Shown: positions 12,564 to 26,345 of the stretch, one piece after another
Layout: every line of letters begins with the position of its first letter
Position numbering within the stretch: position 1 is the first letter of the stretch
From: Pontederia crassipes
Lineage: Eukaryota > Streptophyta > Magnoliopsida > Commelinales > Pontederiaceae
Length of the DNA: 64,000 nt
Assembly: GCA_030549335.1 (NCBI GenBank)
Contig: CM060188.1
Coordinates: forward strand, 8,866,001-8,930,000
Direction: 5' to 3'
The notes under the pieces: model-generated
Databases searched by the model: none
Seen by the model: only the letters and a program-made list of their open reading frames with translations
What the model was told of the DNA's origin: nothing
Position numbers and translations under genes: made by a program

Positions 12564-14195
12564 CTTTAACCTTGCACTGCCATCCAAACCAAATAAAAGG
12601 CATGCCCAAATTTCAGCTTTCTCACAAGAAGCACTCGTTCAAATTATGGAAAGATAGTTCAAGAGTAATGAATATCCTATTTTCACAGTTCATCATCATT
12701 CAGAACTTCAGCTAAGAGGTTTCATTTTACTCGCAAAAGTCTTGTTCTTGAAAAAGAGTTTAGATTATGTTCTATAACATGGAGACAAAGCGCAAATAAA
12801 TCTAAATGGGAAACTAACACTTCAGCCTTATTTTCTTGATTGTACAAATACCTCCAAATCTCCAACATGTAGACACGGGGATTAACATGTTTTTCATGAA
12901 GGGGGGATTGTGTAAAAGAAATAATGTATAAGACGAAGACAATACCTACATCCCAAAAAAAATCTGAGAACGAGATTTGGTGGCTTAAAGCATAGGCAAA
13001 AGCTTGAGCCGCAAAGTCTAACGTGTGAGTTCAAACTTAAAATGTTTGTTGTGAATGAAAATAAAATTTAATACTGATTCATAATTCAAAAACTATAGGC
13101 CTATTTGCAAGATTTAAAATCAATTTAAGTTGAAATCAGGAAAAAAATGAAGCTAGTGAAACAAAATAACACTCAAATATAACTAGAACCCATAAATCTT
13201 TTGAGGAGCACCAGGACTAATAAATTATTAGGCCAATTCAATCTACTTCAATTTCCTAAAGACAAAAAACTAATTGAGTATCTCAACATTGCATAGTAAA
13301 TACGAAAATAATCAACAAAAACAGTAATTATGTGCATACATATATACATATATATATTATTGTTGAAGATGGCATGTCTTCTTCCACGTAATATCTGGTA
13401 CATCTACTATAATTTGTCGAATAAATTTAAAAGAATAATTCATTTTTTATTACCAATCAGCCTAAACATTTTATATTGAAATAAGTTTGACTGAATGTGG
13501 TTAATGACAGTTATCAGCAAACATAACTGAAAAAAATACTACTTAAAAAACCACAGGATTACAACTAATGAGGAGCTTCACAATTTTCCTCCTATTCAAA
13601 CTCTTCAATTCTGTAGATGTCCTTTCAGTAAAGAATGGTGCAATGCTATCCCATAAAGATCAAATTCAATTTGGTTTAAAATGAGCCATTTGTTCACAGA
13701 AGATATACACAAAGAAAAGTATGAAGAAAGATCTCTATTATTTTCACACCTTTTCACTTCCCTCTGAAACAAATCAATAGATCAATATGGGAAGAAATAG
13801 GGATCACATCTTGCCCTCGTTTAAAGATAGATAAGAAACATTCGAGACAGCAGATCTTATCACAATCCTCAAAAATAAGGAGGAAAACCTGCAAATTTTG
13901 CCCCGGAAAAACGATAAAAGCAGAAAGATATTCAATTTTAATATCTTTGTATTAATCCCTATAGCAAGGACACATGCAGGTGAACAGATCGCATCATAAA
14001 CCATGAAAATTAGCCCAAAACGAAAAGAGAAAAAAAACCACGAAAACATAAAACAAATAGCATTTAGCATAATAATCTCATATCAATTCGATCCAACCAT
14101 ATCGGACCCGCAAGCGAGAACAATGCTAACAGATCTATGGAGTTTAAGAACGAATAACAAAAAATATATGGAGAAAGGGGAGATCAAAATCGCAC

Positions 14196-14390
14196 CTTTT
14201 CGAGGGATCGACGTGTGGAGGGGTTGGGGGCTTTTCTACTTTGATCGCGAAGGAAGAAGTGTGTCGGGTCTCGTCTTCCCCGTGTGGTTTTTGGGGCTTT
14301 AAGCAGCACCCGCGGCCCAGATTTTGTTGCGAATTCGGACTTAGGTTTCCGGATCGGGTTTCCGAGTTTGAGTGGATTGTAATTCGCTTA
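14196..14390 (-). other. Sec61 beta 5' leader exon, with a 1.6-kb leader intron to its left
   Basis: Read on the minus strand, a GC-rich stretch ends CTCGAAAAG followed by GTGCGATT, a good donor at 14195. The matching acceptor is about 12581 (TTTGGTTTGGATGGCAG), a few bases before the ATG. The gene would then have an untranslated first exon and an intron covering 12582-14195, which holds no coding. Leader introns of this kind are common in plant housekeeping genes. The exact start of transcription is inferred from the TATA box. Confidence 0.65.
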
Positions 14391-14413
14391 TTCGGTAGGG
14401 TATCTGTCAAAAC

Positions 14414-14420
14414 TTATATA
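14414..14420 (-). promoter_or_regulatory. TATA box of Sec61 beta
   Basis: TATATAA on the minus strand, about 25-35 bp upstream of the inferred leader exon start. Confidence 0.55.
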
Positions 14421-16350
14421 GAAATATCAAATCAAAATAAAATTGAATGGAATCTTTTATCTATATTAAGTATATGAAAAAGTAATAAAAAGTTATAGAA
14501 ATTAATAGAATAAAATAAAAAAGGTACACAATTAATTCTAACGTGTGATAAAAATATTAACAAAAGGATGATATGTTGAATAATTAAGTATTATGGAAAA
14601 TTACAATAATAAATCATAATTTGGGTTCGGATAAGTTTTGAATATTTTTTAATAGGTCAAGTTCGGGTTGTGATTGAGTAATCCAGACTATATTTGTATA
14701 ATATATGACCCAGTGAACGCCCTCATAATAAAAGAAATGAATGTTACCATTTTACTTTTATTTTCTTTACGCAACCTCTCTTTTTAAATTCCATCATGGT
14801 CTAAACTTTTCCCCGATTTTCTCATTTGTAACCATTGCTAAAAAATTGCTTACTTAATTTTATTTACTTTATCATAAATTATTGATTAATTGATCTAGTG
14901 ACAAAAATAAATTTTGTACTCTGCCTTGACTTTCATAATAAATTTGTGGATACGATTGACTTTTTCAAAATTACATGCATTATCATAAACATAAATAAAA
15001 TTATACATATTATTCATATGAAACATAAACATCTTGCATTATCATAATAATATAAATAAAACAATATAAATATTATACATATTATGTAAAATCATTTTAT
15101 ACTTAATTTTCATATGTACTAATCTATACTCTACCAAACAACAATAAAAACATAAAAATAGAACAATGACATAAAAGTGCTTTTTATAAGCAATAAAATA
15201 GAAATATCTTAGACGAGAGATTGAAAAGGGTTTTAAAAAATAATAATAAATAAGATAAATTAAAGGTGAGGACAAAATAACTTATGAAAATTATCGATAA
15301 CATCTTAAATATTAGTTCAAATAAATTTTTTTGTATACTTATATTAAATAGGCGCACAGATAATTAGAACTATATAATTTTAATAATGTCTTGAATATTA
15401 ATTTAATTAACATCTCTGTCCGGAGAACGAGAGGATTCCCTCGAGGGCTTAGAGGCATAGCCTTTATCTAATAATTTTAGATTTTCAAGTTCGTATTAGA
15501 GTTTTTATATAAATTTCATAAAATGCATCCTTACAGTTAGGTGTGCAAGAAAAATCGGATGGATCCGAAAAATTTATTCGATTAAAAGAATCAAATTAAA
15601 AATATATATAAATTACAGATTAAATACGGTTTAGATTAATTTTTAACAACGAAACTAACCCGTTAAAACTAGGCGCACACAAAAAATAGTAGACCCATGA
15701 ACCCATTTTAATTTATATAATTAATTAATAACAATCACATTATTATTATAATACTTTTTTATATAATTTAATATATTCTTATCGCATTCTAAAACTCTAA
15801 TTTAATAGTTCTAATACTATATCCTATATTTAATTATAAAATTAAATATATTTATATTAATTTTAATTTTTTATTTAGTTTTAAAATATTATTTTATTAA
15901 AATAGTGATAAAAATTATCTGAAAAAATTGACCTATTGGAGAATAATTTTTATTTTTTTAAAATAATTTTAAGATGTTTTTTATAATTTAATTTCTTGTA
16001 TTATGTGTGTATGCAAATTTCCCTATCGTCCTCTGGAAAAAATTTTGGGAAAAAAAGACTATTCACAATAAAAGAAGACCCAGGTGTCATTTTACTGCTA
16101 TTAACAACGCCCCTCAAAATAATGTGAGCCTCGCTATATATGTTCTCCTATTTTTTCTCATAAAATATTTCTAGCAAACTCAATACAAATTTATTCTTTA
16201 GGGATGCCTTTTATTATGTAAAATGTTACGAGAATTATTAAACGAAAATTTTAGGAGGACGAAGCATGATTTTTTTTTCAAATAATACTGTGTTAGCATA
16301 ATTGAGTGATTAAGAAGGTGGAATTCGGATTACTCACCATCCACTCCTAA
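14421..16350. other. AT-rich intergenic DNA
   Basis: No coding is visible. At 15540-15685 a short segment is bordered by AGGTGTGCAAG and CTAGGCGCACAC, weakly suggestive of a small decayed MITE. Confidence 0.35.
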
Positions 16351-16351
16351 G

Positions 16352-16735
16352 GACCCGTTTAACTTAGCCGATATAAAATGATGAATAAGTTAAAGTGTTT
16401 ATAAGTAGTTTAATAATTGAAGTTGATTTTAAAAAATAAATTTTTGGTAATAAAAAACTTATAAGTTATTATTTTAGTCAAATGATAAAAAAATTCTTAA
16501 TATTATAATAAAAAAAATATGTGAAGAAAAATTATATATATATATATATTAAAGACAAAATAGTACATTCGTTGTTTTTCTTATACAAAATAAGATGGGT
16601 TCTCTAGTTTATTTTTTTTACTTATAAGTAGGTAAAATAAGTGTTTTTCAATTCTTTTTTTAAATTACCAAACAAAAAGAAAAAAAAATTTAAAACTACT
16701 TATAAGTAATTTCCCCTGACTTATAATCTTAGCAA
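16352..16735. mobile_element. Probable MITE remnant
   Basis: GGACCCGTTTAACTTAGCCG at the left is followed by TTATAAGTAGTTT, and the same word returns inverted (AAACTACTTATAAG) near 16695-16708. Interior words TTGGTAATAAAAAACTTATAAG and TTACCAAACAAAAAG also face each other. This is the style of plant hAT-type MITEs, but the ends and target duplication are not clean. Confidence 0.35.
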
Positions 16736-16913
16736 AAGAGGCACACGTCTTGCTTTTTTTTTTCTCCTTTCTTAATGAATCCAATCCAATCCAATGCATT
16801 TTTTGCCACTTGATCATTAACACTTCATTTACAATGTAGATTTTGTTGTACCTGCATGAGATATGGAAAAAAACAATGCTGTCGATGATAATAATAATAT
16901 TAGTAGTAGTAGG

Positions 16914-17343
16914 CAAGGTAGTTAAGATTTCAATTTAGATTTTATGATTTTACGATCGATCTTATTACTTCTTATCGATTTCTATTTATGATCCAAGATC
17001 TTAATACGAGTTTAATTTTGATCACGTGATCTGACGATCTTATTCGATTCTATACGACCTCATATGATTAATATAATTATTTAAATATTAATTAAAAATA
17101 TATTTATGATAATAAAAATTAATTTAAATAAAGTTTAATATATTTTCTTTATTTTTAATATGTTTTGATATAATTTTACTTAATAATCGATAAAAAATAA
17201 TTTATTGAGATGTAATTCAATATTTAAATGCAGCGAATTTATAAAAGAATATTTATTATCTTTAAAATATATTTCTTTATTAATAGGTAGGATGTTGTGA
17301 TCTCGATCTCATCTTATATAAGATCAAAATCTTGAGTACCTTG
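16914..17343. mobile_element. 430-bp MITE with CAAGGTA ends
   Basis: The left end CAAGGTAGTTAAGATTT and the right end read on the minus strand, CAAGGTACTCAAGATTT, agree at 15 of 17 positions. Flanking bases GTAGTAGG (16906-16913) and GTAGTGGG (17344-17351) agree at 7 of 8, fitting an 8-bp target duplication of hAT type. The interior is AT-rich and non-coding. Confidence 0.65.
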
Positions 17344-20300
17344 GTAGTGGGGTCATCAACTTTTTTAATTACCCTACAGGGCCGAAAACGCCTTGTTTAG
17401 CAAAGAAAATCTGATATTGTTTAATTTCCTAATCTGATAATTTTAATTACGATAGTGCATTTAGATAAAAGTAAAAAAAAAAGAGAATTAAAAAGATGGG
17501 AAACAAAGCAAGAACTGTTTTTTGGATAAAGAAAAGAAAAAAAAAGGATAAAGTTAAAAAAAAAAACAAGGTGTTGTGGAACCTAGAATTGAGTTACCCG
17601 AAGTTCTGGAAACCCAGTTTCATACTCGAATTTTGATAATATTTGTAAGAACTCACAGTAATTAGGTTTAGATTTTGATCTTATTTCAGTTCTCAAATGT
17701 AGCATTGTGCTTACACCACCATTGTCTTGTAGGAATGATTTTAAGTTTTAATATTTCTTTAACGTGCCTACAGCCTACTTTATAACAAAATAGAATAAAA
17801 TAATAAGAAACTAAAACAACTCCTTTTTTTTTTCTTAAAAAAAAGGCAGCCCACTGTGTGTTATTTTGAAACTGAAGCACAAGGCATTGCCGGCAGAATA
17901 AGAGCACAAATCAGCAAGAGCTGGAAGTGATTCTGCAAAACATTACTAAAAGGAAATAGGGATATATTTATTCTTTGAGATTTGGATTAAAAGACTTTAA
18001 CTTCAAAGTTTATTGGTGAGAATTATGTGCCTCTTTGGTTGTTAATATCATCTGATTTTTTTTTTTAAACCGATGAATAGCTAGAACGTTTTCTGAGAGG
18101 CAAATAAGATTGTAGACTATATTATTGCAAATTTAACTCGTACACACATTTTGAAATATTTGTGAGAGATCTCTCTTCCTTAAGAATACTTGCACTTGGA
18201 CATATCCTGTTCTTTTGCTAATGGAAGTTGAGGGTTTCTTCTTGTTCAAGGTTATGAAGTGTACATATGATTAGAGTTAGCTTTAAAGAGTTAGGAGAGG
18301 ATGTAGACTTAAGAAAATATTCACATTTTTCTAGAATGTCCTTTTTTCGGATAATCCCCCTTAATTATTTGATTATTACATATTTTCGAGCTGAAGTTTG
18401 AGATCCAATGTTCTACCAATTAGGCTTATCAGTTATCACCTTCACTAGAAAGATCTAACATTCCTTTTGCCAGGATTTTTTATCATAAGGTGGTCAGCTA
18501 CATTTATTGGCAATTACAATGGAGCCTGCAATAAGTTGTCAGCATATACTGGATGGATTATACATCTCATTTTCCGGTATTAAAAGTCAAATATGTTCTT
18601 GCTACATCATCTCTAAGTTTGAGATGTTAATACTTTTACCTTCTTTAAATAAATTAATCTGCACTTTCCGAAAGATAATCTTTCCTTGTAGAAGTTCAAA
18701 CCATTTTAGTACTTTACACTAAGTTTTGACAATAAATAGACCTTGCTTATAAACAGCATTTTCTTTGTTTATTTCCTTTTAATAAAGTTATATCTTACTG
18801 TAAAGGAGATTTGTACATTATGCCAACCACTTTTGGTTTATGCGTGGAGTAAATGGAATCATGCCAGCTTCACGCAGTCAGAGCCTGTCCCGAAGCAGAA
18901 ATAATTTGATTACTAACCCACTGGTTGCAGACAGAGTTGGCTTTGCTCATGTTATGGGCTCTATCATGTTTTGCAGAACTTGAATGATAAGCATTATTAT
19001 GCCTATTCTAATGGGGATATATATTGTAACATTGCAAAAGTAAAAGTAAGATATCACGGCAAAAAAAAAGTCACATTCTATCGTATTTCTGTTATCCACA
19101 AGCTGAGCCACATGCACTCTTTGTCAGATGAAAATTTCGGCTGACATAGAGATCAGATCTGCTGATTTTGCTCCACGGAGCGACTACACATATACGTAGA
19201 TGAACAACATTAAGCAGGGTTCTGACGAAGTAGCACACAGTTATCAGGATATTTGGAGTTCAGAAATCTTATTTTGCCAGTCTCAATCTACCAGGATAAA
19301 ATTCAGAGAAATCTGCTCTATTAATGTATGTCCGGTTTCATCAAAACGTATGTATGCATTTCGATGATTATTGATTACATCACATATTCTTTTATTATTA
19401 TTATGCTATTACAGTACCAATCTCCATATACGTTTACACATCATGTAAACCTTTGCAAGGGTGTAAAGTATCTTCGTGGCAGCTCATGTACTCGCATCGG
19501 AAACACTACCAAGCATCAAGAGATTACCTGTCAGTGTGAAAGGCCAATAAAGAACTACCAAAAATGAGAATAAAGCTAGGTGCCATATGACCTCTTGCCC
19601 TAGTATATATTGTTTCAACAGGACATTGTGGAACTTTCACTCCATGCAAGACACATGCAGACATGTATATTGTATACTTCAACAGAAACATGTTAGAATT
19701 TACGTTAGCTTTCTTAGCAACCTGATAACATGCAAGCATACACCACTCATGCTAGAAATGTACTTCACGCATGCTGTTCATGGCTAGTGCAGTATTGATT
19801 TCTTCAAGAGATTGTTGTTCAGATGGCCTCCCCTTGTGGAAATATCAAACTCATTAATTAGTTGAAATAGAAACTCATAGTTATCATTGAGCTTGCAACT
19901 ACTGCGAGGCGAAAATTTACATCTTCTGCATAAGGTTAGTGATCAAGGAATATGTACTTTCCATAGGGATCTTTAGTTAACCAACGATCTGCTGCAAGAA
20001 TGATATAACTGTTGCAGGCGATCTTAAAGTGACATTTAAGGCTTAGCTGTATTTTGCAACCCGTACGAAGGTGGTTGGATGGTATAAGCCAAAAGACAAG
20101 TGAGATATGGCCAATGGTACAAGAACAAAGGTCCACATCCTCTGAACGGCTTGAACAACTATACCTTAGTGTAAAAGTTACTGTCAAGGTTTCAGGACCA
20201 AGGGCAGTAAGTAGTAACAGTCCTATAGAAGCACTATTCTCAGAAAACACTTAGCAGAAGATAATTGTTCCTATCTTGGTCCAATTATCTGATACAAATC

Positions 20301-21159
20301 AAAGTTGTTTCAATAGAAAGTAAAGAAACCAAGACATGTTAAGTAGCTTTCTGCAGTACTGTGTGAAAGCTTTATGAATTGCCAAAAGAAGCGCGCTACT
20401 AGGAAGCAGATGGCCGCAATCATTCGTACACATTACCCAACAACAGAATATTTTTTTTGGTCTAACAGCAACAACATATTTCGTAGAACATCAGTGCATC
20501 CATATATACAAATCGAAGAACATACAAAAAAAAAATCTCCTTTTTCAACTTAATTTCTACGACCCAAAAAAACTTCAAAGAGAAAAGAGTACTAACCTTC
20601 GTTCTCCAGTGAACCTCTACAGCTTCACAGTTAGCTAATTTTCAGACGTCAATATAAGAGACTTTGATCACCAGACTTGATATTTTAACAAGTAACTAAT
20701 GCACTAAGTTTCGATAATACGCGTCTCAGAATGCGAATCTTCCAACGTTACATTCCATCGGTTAGATATTGACTATTGATCAAAGTTTAGCAGTCGTACC
20801 TAGAGTAGAGAGCTTGAATTCGGAGAAGGCAGTCATACATCGACTGGATGCAAACGGGGAGTAGTAGCTAAGAGCAGAAAAAACTTACATCCATTGTCGA
20901 CGATTTGGGCTGCAAACTAAGATAGGTTGCGCATGGTGGAGAAGATGGGCACATGAAGAACTAACGCAGCTTGGTGCTAGAAGTGCACGTGCCCTGCTTC
21001 TCCACCCTGCGCAACCCACCTCCTGAAGGCTTCAGAACCAGGAGAGCTCACCAAGTGCACGCCATGCCTTCACCTAAAATTTATAAGGCTGTGGTTGAGA
21101 AACCGCCTCATCCACCTTGGCCACCATATGTAGCACGTCTAGCTCTCATGAATGATTCC

Positions 21160-21201
<42 letters not shown>

Positions 21202-24200
21202 TTTTCACAAAAAGGTGCAGGGAGTTGGCATTGGAGGGCACCAACCTCATTAGAACAGTAGGGTCCATTGCCAACAAGGTGTTGCGGATCTCATTGGTGA
21301 CAACAAGAGAAACGATGGCTTTAGCCATCCAAATCCACATGTAGTATTAATTGGTAGGAGTCATGAAGGTTTGGAGAGGTGTGCTGGATCGGAAACTAGC
21401 AACCAACCTCAGAATTGCAGGGTCCCCCTTCCAGGCATAAAACAATGTACCATTAGGCGATCATAATTTGTCGAAGACAGCATCTTTGATTATTACGAGT
21501 CAGTTTACAGTAATAAAAAAGAAACTCTGGTCTCACTACATTTTTTCACGAAGTAGTTGATGCTAATACTTCCCTTTTTACAAAGTCAAGCTGCATGAGA
21601 CTAACATTGTCGCTACGTTTGATATTGAAATCCATGCATCATAGCTGCAATTTTCAGTATATCAATGACTGCTGCAGAACAGCATTGGACCAGCAATACA
21701 TGATATATCTTCTGTTTGTAGCGATTGGCTGCTCCCAGATTTGCATCCTTGCTTGGCTGTCTCTTAACTCGGTGACTGGAGCAATCAAGGCATTCTTTTG
21801 CTTTCAGAAGATAAATGGGAGAAGAAACGATGAGGACAGCCATGCATCATTGTGTAAATTGACATGGTATATAAAGATGGTCCCGAAATGCAAGCTCGAT
21901 CTGAATCTTTCACTGTGAGTAACGCGACACTTGCCGCCTGATTAGCACGCGGGACAACTTGGGGCAGTGCAAGAGAAGCGGATGACTTGCACGTGTTAGA
22001 TCAATTGTGCTCGGTTTCTGGACCACTCGTCACCTGGTGGTCCTGATCTCTCTGTTCACTTTGTTGTTTTGCCTTCATCATCCTCAAGAGAATTCAATTC
22101 TCAGGCATCTCCGGAGCAGTCTTTCAAATATGGTACATTTTTCCTGTTCTTGTGCATCGCAAGTGCAATGCCTTTTCCACTTTTATGGCGTCTTATTTAT
22201 ATCAGTCGGCAATGGTGTTCAATAATTCGGAGGCTGATTCCTGATTACTCTCAAACTTTCCTTCCAGTTTCTGCAAAAAAAAGAGCTTTAAGTTCGCTGT
22301 GTTGTTACCTTAAAGCCAATCTGTTCTTTCACTTTTGCTGGCTAGTGATTTCTGGCATCATACAGACACTTCTGTTACTGTGATCAGCATTCAGTAATGA
22401 GTTAATTACTGGAAGTTAGGTAGGTCTGGTTGGCACCAAGGGATCGCGTATGTTAGATATATAGCCATCCATATCTTTCATGTGATAAATTCAGGAATAG
22501 GAGATAGTGGGTTTGGCTAGATTTACAGCATGGAAAATAGAGCAATCATCTCTGAATGGATCACTGCAGGCTGATTCTACCAACATAGGTTGGGGCCTTA
22601 GGTCCATCCCATCATTTCCACACCTTTTTAGCTATGAAAATGAAATCTTTACTTTACTTCATTGTCAAATCTGATAACTAGAATCCTGCAGAGCATTCAC
22701 CAGTTCAAGGTCTCAAGTTCTGAAGTACAACTCTTCACAATAAAAAGGATTTAAAAAGAAAAAGAGTTTGACCTCACTCTTTACTTTGCTAATGCAGGCT
22801 AATAAAGTTAACTACCATCTTCCTGCGTATAAATCTATAAAGTAACATGCACCCAGTTACATTGTAGTGTACTGTACTGTATCAGAGAATGAGATGCGTC
22901 CTCTGAGTTCCTGGATGCACACATTAGAGTGGTAATTCGGACAAGACTTCATTTGGACATGAGTAGATATCTTAAAAGAGGCAGACATTGATCATGACAA
23001 TGGATCCTCATTAATGGGTGCAAATTTAGATATGCCTCTGGTGGGTTCCAAAATAAATGGCCAGTTACGAATAGTAGCAAGGCATATTTCTGTTTTCATA
23101 TAAAATCTAAAAGAAGTGTTAGCAAACTTTCTGTCTCATTGTGGTGGTTGACGATGGTAGTCCACAGTATCAATTGCATCATTGGAATGGCCAGTGGATT
23201 CTGTATCAACTGTAACATACATCATGGTTGCTAAAATCATAGTCTCAATTTATATATGATTACATATTTGACAACGAAAAAGGAGTTAACTGAGAGGTAA
23301 TCCGATTCCATGCAGAGGCATACAAGGAAAGCAGTGGGCACAAAAGCTTCTGAATTAGAGAGACTAATAATGTGCAGTTAATCATTACAACAAGAAAGAT
23401 GAGCAGGGATGCACATACGATGATATCAGATCAGGCTTGTTGCTTCATTTTTTAAGTTTTTCGGGTTTAATGGTTTTGTCCTAAATTCCAATATCTTACC
23501 AAGTGCTCAAATTAGATCATATTGCACAATGATGATAGCGGATGTAATGCATGATCTAATAAAGTTCTCTCCTTTGTCAACAACAACAAGGTGACAATAT
23601 TAAATAGGCATGATTGCTGATCATATGACAGACTTCGTGTATGGAAGAGGCCTTTTGGTGCCTCTTTTAGTTTTCTTTGTTCGGTATAGATTCGTGGGTG
23701 GAATTAAAATCTCTAATGTTTGAAAGAGAAATTAATCTCGAAAATTACTAATTCTTTAAATCTTTCAATATGTATCCCGTTAATGAGACGCTACTTTGAT
23801 CGTGTATTGATGGACTAGTTTCATAACAAGTGGAACGCACTTGATTTATGATGTTCATTGTTAGAGGTCAAATTTGACCAATCAATTCCTACTCATTTAA
23901 TTTAGATATCGGGGTGTTACGATTTTATTTTCTTTTGATACATTTAGATTAGGAAAGTGCTAGTTCCATAGAACATATTCTTGATTTGCTTAGCAAAGCA
24001 ATAACTATTTTTCCTAAATAATCTTTACAAAAGATGATATTTTCTTTTAAAGCTTAGTTTTTTTTAAGATGCAAAAGAAACGATTGGTAGTGTGGCCCTG
24101 ATCGGTCATCCTTAATGGGCTTAACTGCGTCCGTAATTGCTAGTTATGTTCTTTTATATAAATAAATATATATATATTTAGAAATATTATGGTGGATGCA

Positions 24201-24379
24201 TTCACTCTCAGTCATTAGATTAAAACTGTTTTAATTATAATTGAGATTTAATTATCAATTATAATATTAATTTAATAAAAATTCTGGTCAAAAAAAAAAA
24301 TCGGCTCCTCTGACGATCTCGCAGTGACCCCCCTCGCCAACCGCCGATCAGGACTTCCCCGAACTCCACGTCCTTGACT
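17344..24379. other. Seven-kilobase stretch without an assignable gene
   Basis: The base composition is more even than the surrounding AT-rich DNA and I recognise no transposon ends. Weak exon-like signals occur on the minus strand: an AG...GTTAGT-bounded segment at 20597-20630 that can read NCEAVEVHWRTK, a segment after TTCTTGCAG near 19993 reading DRWLTKDPYGKYIFLDH, and an open stretch at 19790-19900 reading CKLNDNYEFLFQLINEFD. I could not place them in a family or join them with consistent phases. They may be remains of a gene, a non-coding transcript, or chance. Everything else in the stretch looks non-coding. Confidence 0.3.
21161..21195. repeat. (AG)n microsatellite
   Basis: About 17 uninterrupted AG units. 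Confidence 0.95.
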
Positions 24380-24390
24380 TTTGTGTATGC

Positions 24391-25428
24391 ACCGTGCGAT
24401 CGCAGGGACGTCAGATCATGAGGAATTTGGTTTGAGGATCGAGATTATTTCTTGTTGGTTCACTTCTCAAGCAACTGGTCCACCGTCTCCTCTTCTCCGG
24501 TTCACCCAGTCATCCGCTCTAATCACAACCACGACTCTCCCTTGCACAATTTGAAAGCTTTCGCGATCGCTCCAGTCACCAACAGGAAGATGCCGGCAAT
24601 CAGAGTCTATCCCGCATAGTTTTACCCTTTAAAGCAAAATGTTAAGTAGTCAGACCCAGGAGGAAAGAAAGGCGTCTCTCTCTCTCTATGCATTTTTTTT
24701 TTCAGGTTTTAGAAATGCCCAGCCTAGTGGTGAGAAGAAAAGGTACCAGGCCAAGAGGTGTTATGAGGCAAAAATAAGCAAATAATGCGTTCCTGAAGAT
24801 TTTGCTGCTCATGATTTCTTAATAACCCTTCGAGCTAGTCACAAGAAGTTGGTCAATGATGTCTTGATCTCAAGGGAAATTCACTCATTTGTAGTTTTTT
24901 TTTTCACTCTTATTGTATCTGTGTTGTGGATAAACCAACTTGTGTCCTGGTGGAAGTAAAATGTACACAGAATGAGCTAAAAAAATGGCTAGTCAAGTTC
25001 TAATCAGCCTAGTTACTTGGCCATCCCCTACCCATGGTAAATCGTTGCCAACCTTCTTTTTCTTGACCATCTCCTTCCTCATCTCCTCGATTGCAGTAGC
25101 CTTTGGTTTCTATTTTTTATATTTTCTTTCTCTTTTTCCTTTTGAGGAAATGATGGTGCCATCATTTTTGGACGGTAGAGAGAAGCTTCTTGAGAGGGAA
25201 AGACTGTGGGGCAAGCTTTTCTTGCCGGCGGCTTCGGCGACAATTATAGCAGAGGAGATCAACTTGCAGATAGGGAAAAGGTAAAGATTGATTGGGCGAA
25301 CCGGCTATCGAACCGAGGATGAAGAGAAGGTGGACCGCTGCTGTGGAAGTAAACCATTGACAAATAATCTCATCCCTCGAATCAAACTCATTTAAGATCT
25401 AACGACCCACAAGTTGCGATCTCACGGT
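24391..25428. mobile_element. Non-autonomous Mutator-like element with perfect 11-bp target duplication
   Basis: The left end starts ACCGTGCGATCGCA and the right end, read on the minus strand, starts ACCGTGAGATCGCA. The inverted similarity continues about 130-150 bp (GAGATTATTT, GGTTCACTTC/GGTTTACTTC, GGTCCACCGTCTC/GGTCCACCTTCTC, CCGGTTC). TTTGTGTATGC lies directly outside both ends (24380-24390 and 25429-25439), an 11-bp duplication within the Mutator range. The 1038-bp element has no transposase. Its interior holds a short open frame (24985-25284) rich in hydrophobic residues that I do not recognise; captured host sequence is possible. Confidence 0.85.
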
Positions 25429-25569
25429 TTTGTGTATGCACCTTAATACATGGCATAACTCTGTCATTTTTTATAAGTATTATTTTTTATAAATAAAGTG
25501 TATATATTAAAAACAAAAAGTTGCAACTTATCTAATAAGTTTGATTTATACATATAAATCTACATCAAC

Positions 25570-26345
25570 ATTGAACCTTATATATATATGGTTTAATGTA
25601 TATGTGAAGCACCTATTGCTTAGCACCGTGTGAAACGCTAAGATTGTCCGATTGAAATCTAATGATGGAGATAGAGGCGCCCGTTCAAATCGCATCGCAC
25701 GGTCGTGGATCATATCGCAACATTTTGTTTCATTCAAATCGCCCACCCATTTTTGTTATTTTCCCTCTCTCTCTTTCCCCTTTGATGCCTCCCTCTCTCA
25801 CCCCAAAAATCTCATTCTCATCAACTGATCCCAATCTCTCATGCCGAGCTCAAATGCTATGGTGTGCCTCCCTCCGGCCGACTACAGATCCACCTCTTTT
25901 TCTTTGGCGACCGCATTCTTCGGCATCCACCAGGTGCTGTTCCCGAGTCCCGACCTCTCTCTCTCTCTCACCCTTAACACCCCTTCTTTCTCTCTTCGCC
26001 TTCTCCTCCGACAAGTGCAAGGTTTAGGGTGTCGACGGCTCTAATTTCTTCTCTGGGATGACAACGGAATGACGACGGTGGCGACAAACATGGACGAAGC
26101 AAAGAAAAATTTAGCCGTGGAGGGAAGAAGAATGGGCTGCAGATTAGGGACGACCACTCCATCATGAAGGCGTTGAGGATGACAAACTTCTAGGTGTTGT
26201 TCATGTCGTTCCTGTGTGACGTCGGGATGAGGCTGATAGTGATGAACAACATGAGGCAGATGGGGCAAGTGATGGGCTACAATGATGTCTCCATGTTCAT
26301 CTCCCTCATCAGCATCTGTAGCTTTTTTGGCCGCATCAATTCCAA
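25570..26345 (+). repeat. Inverted duplication, arm 1
   Basis: This segment matches, in reverse complement, the two pieces 32690-32025 and 28118-27945. Matching landmarks include GTGAAGCA, CACCGTGTGAA, GGAGATAGAGGCGCC, ACATTTTGTTTCATTCA, GATGCCTCCCTCTC, GAGTCCCGACCTCTCTCTCT, AAGAATGGGCTG and TTTTTTGGCCGCATC. The arm begins with promoter-like and CT-rich sequence and ends in the NFD4-like fragment. Confidence 0.85.

Noticed and set aside
24985-25284. Hydrophobic 99-codon frame
   Set aside because: It lies within the Mutator-like element, matches no family I know, and its composition is explained by T-rich DNA.
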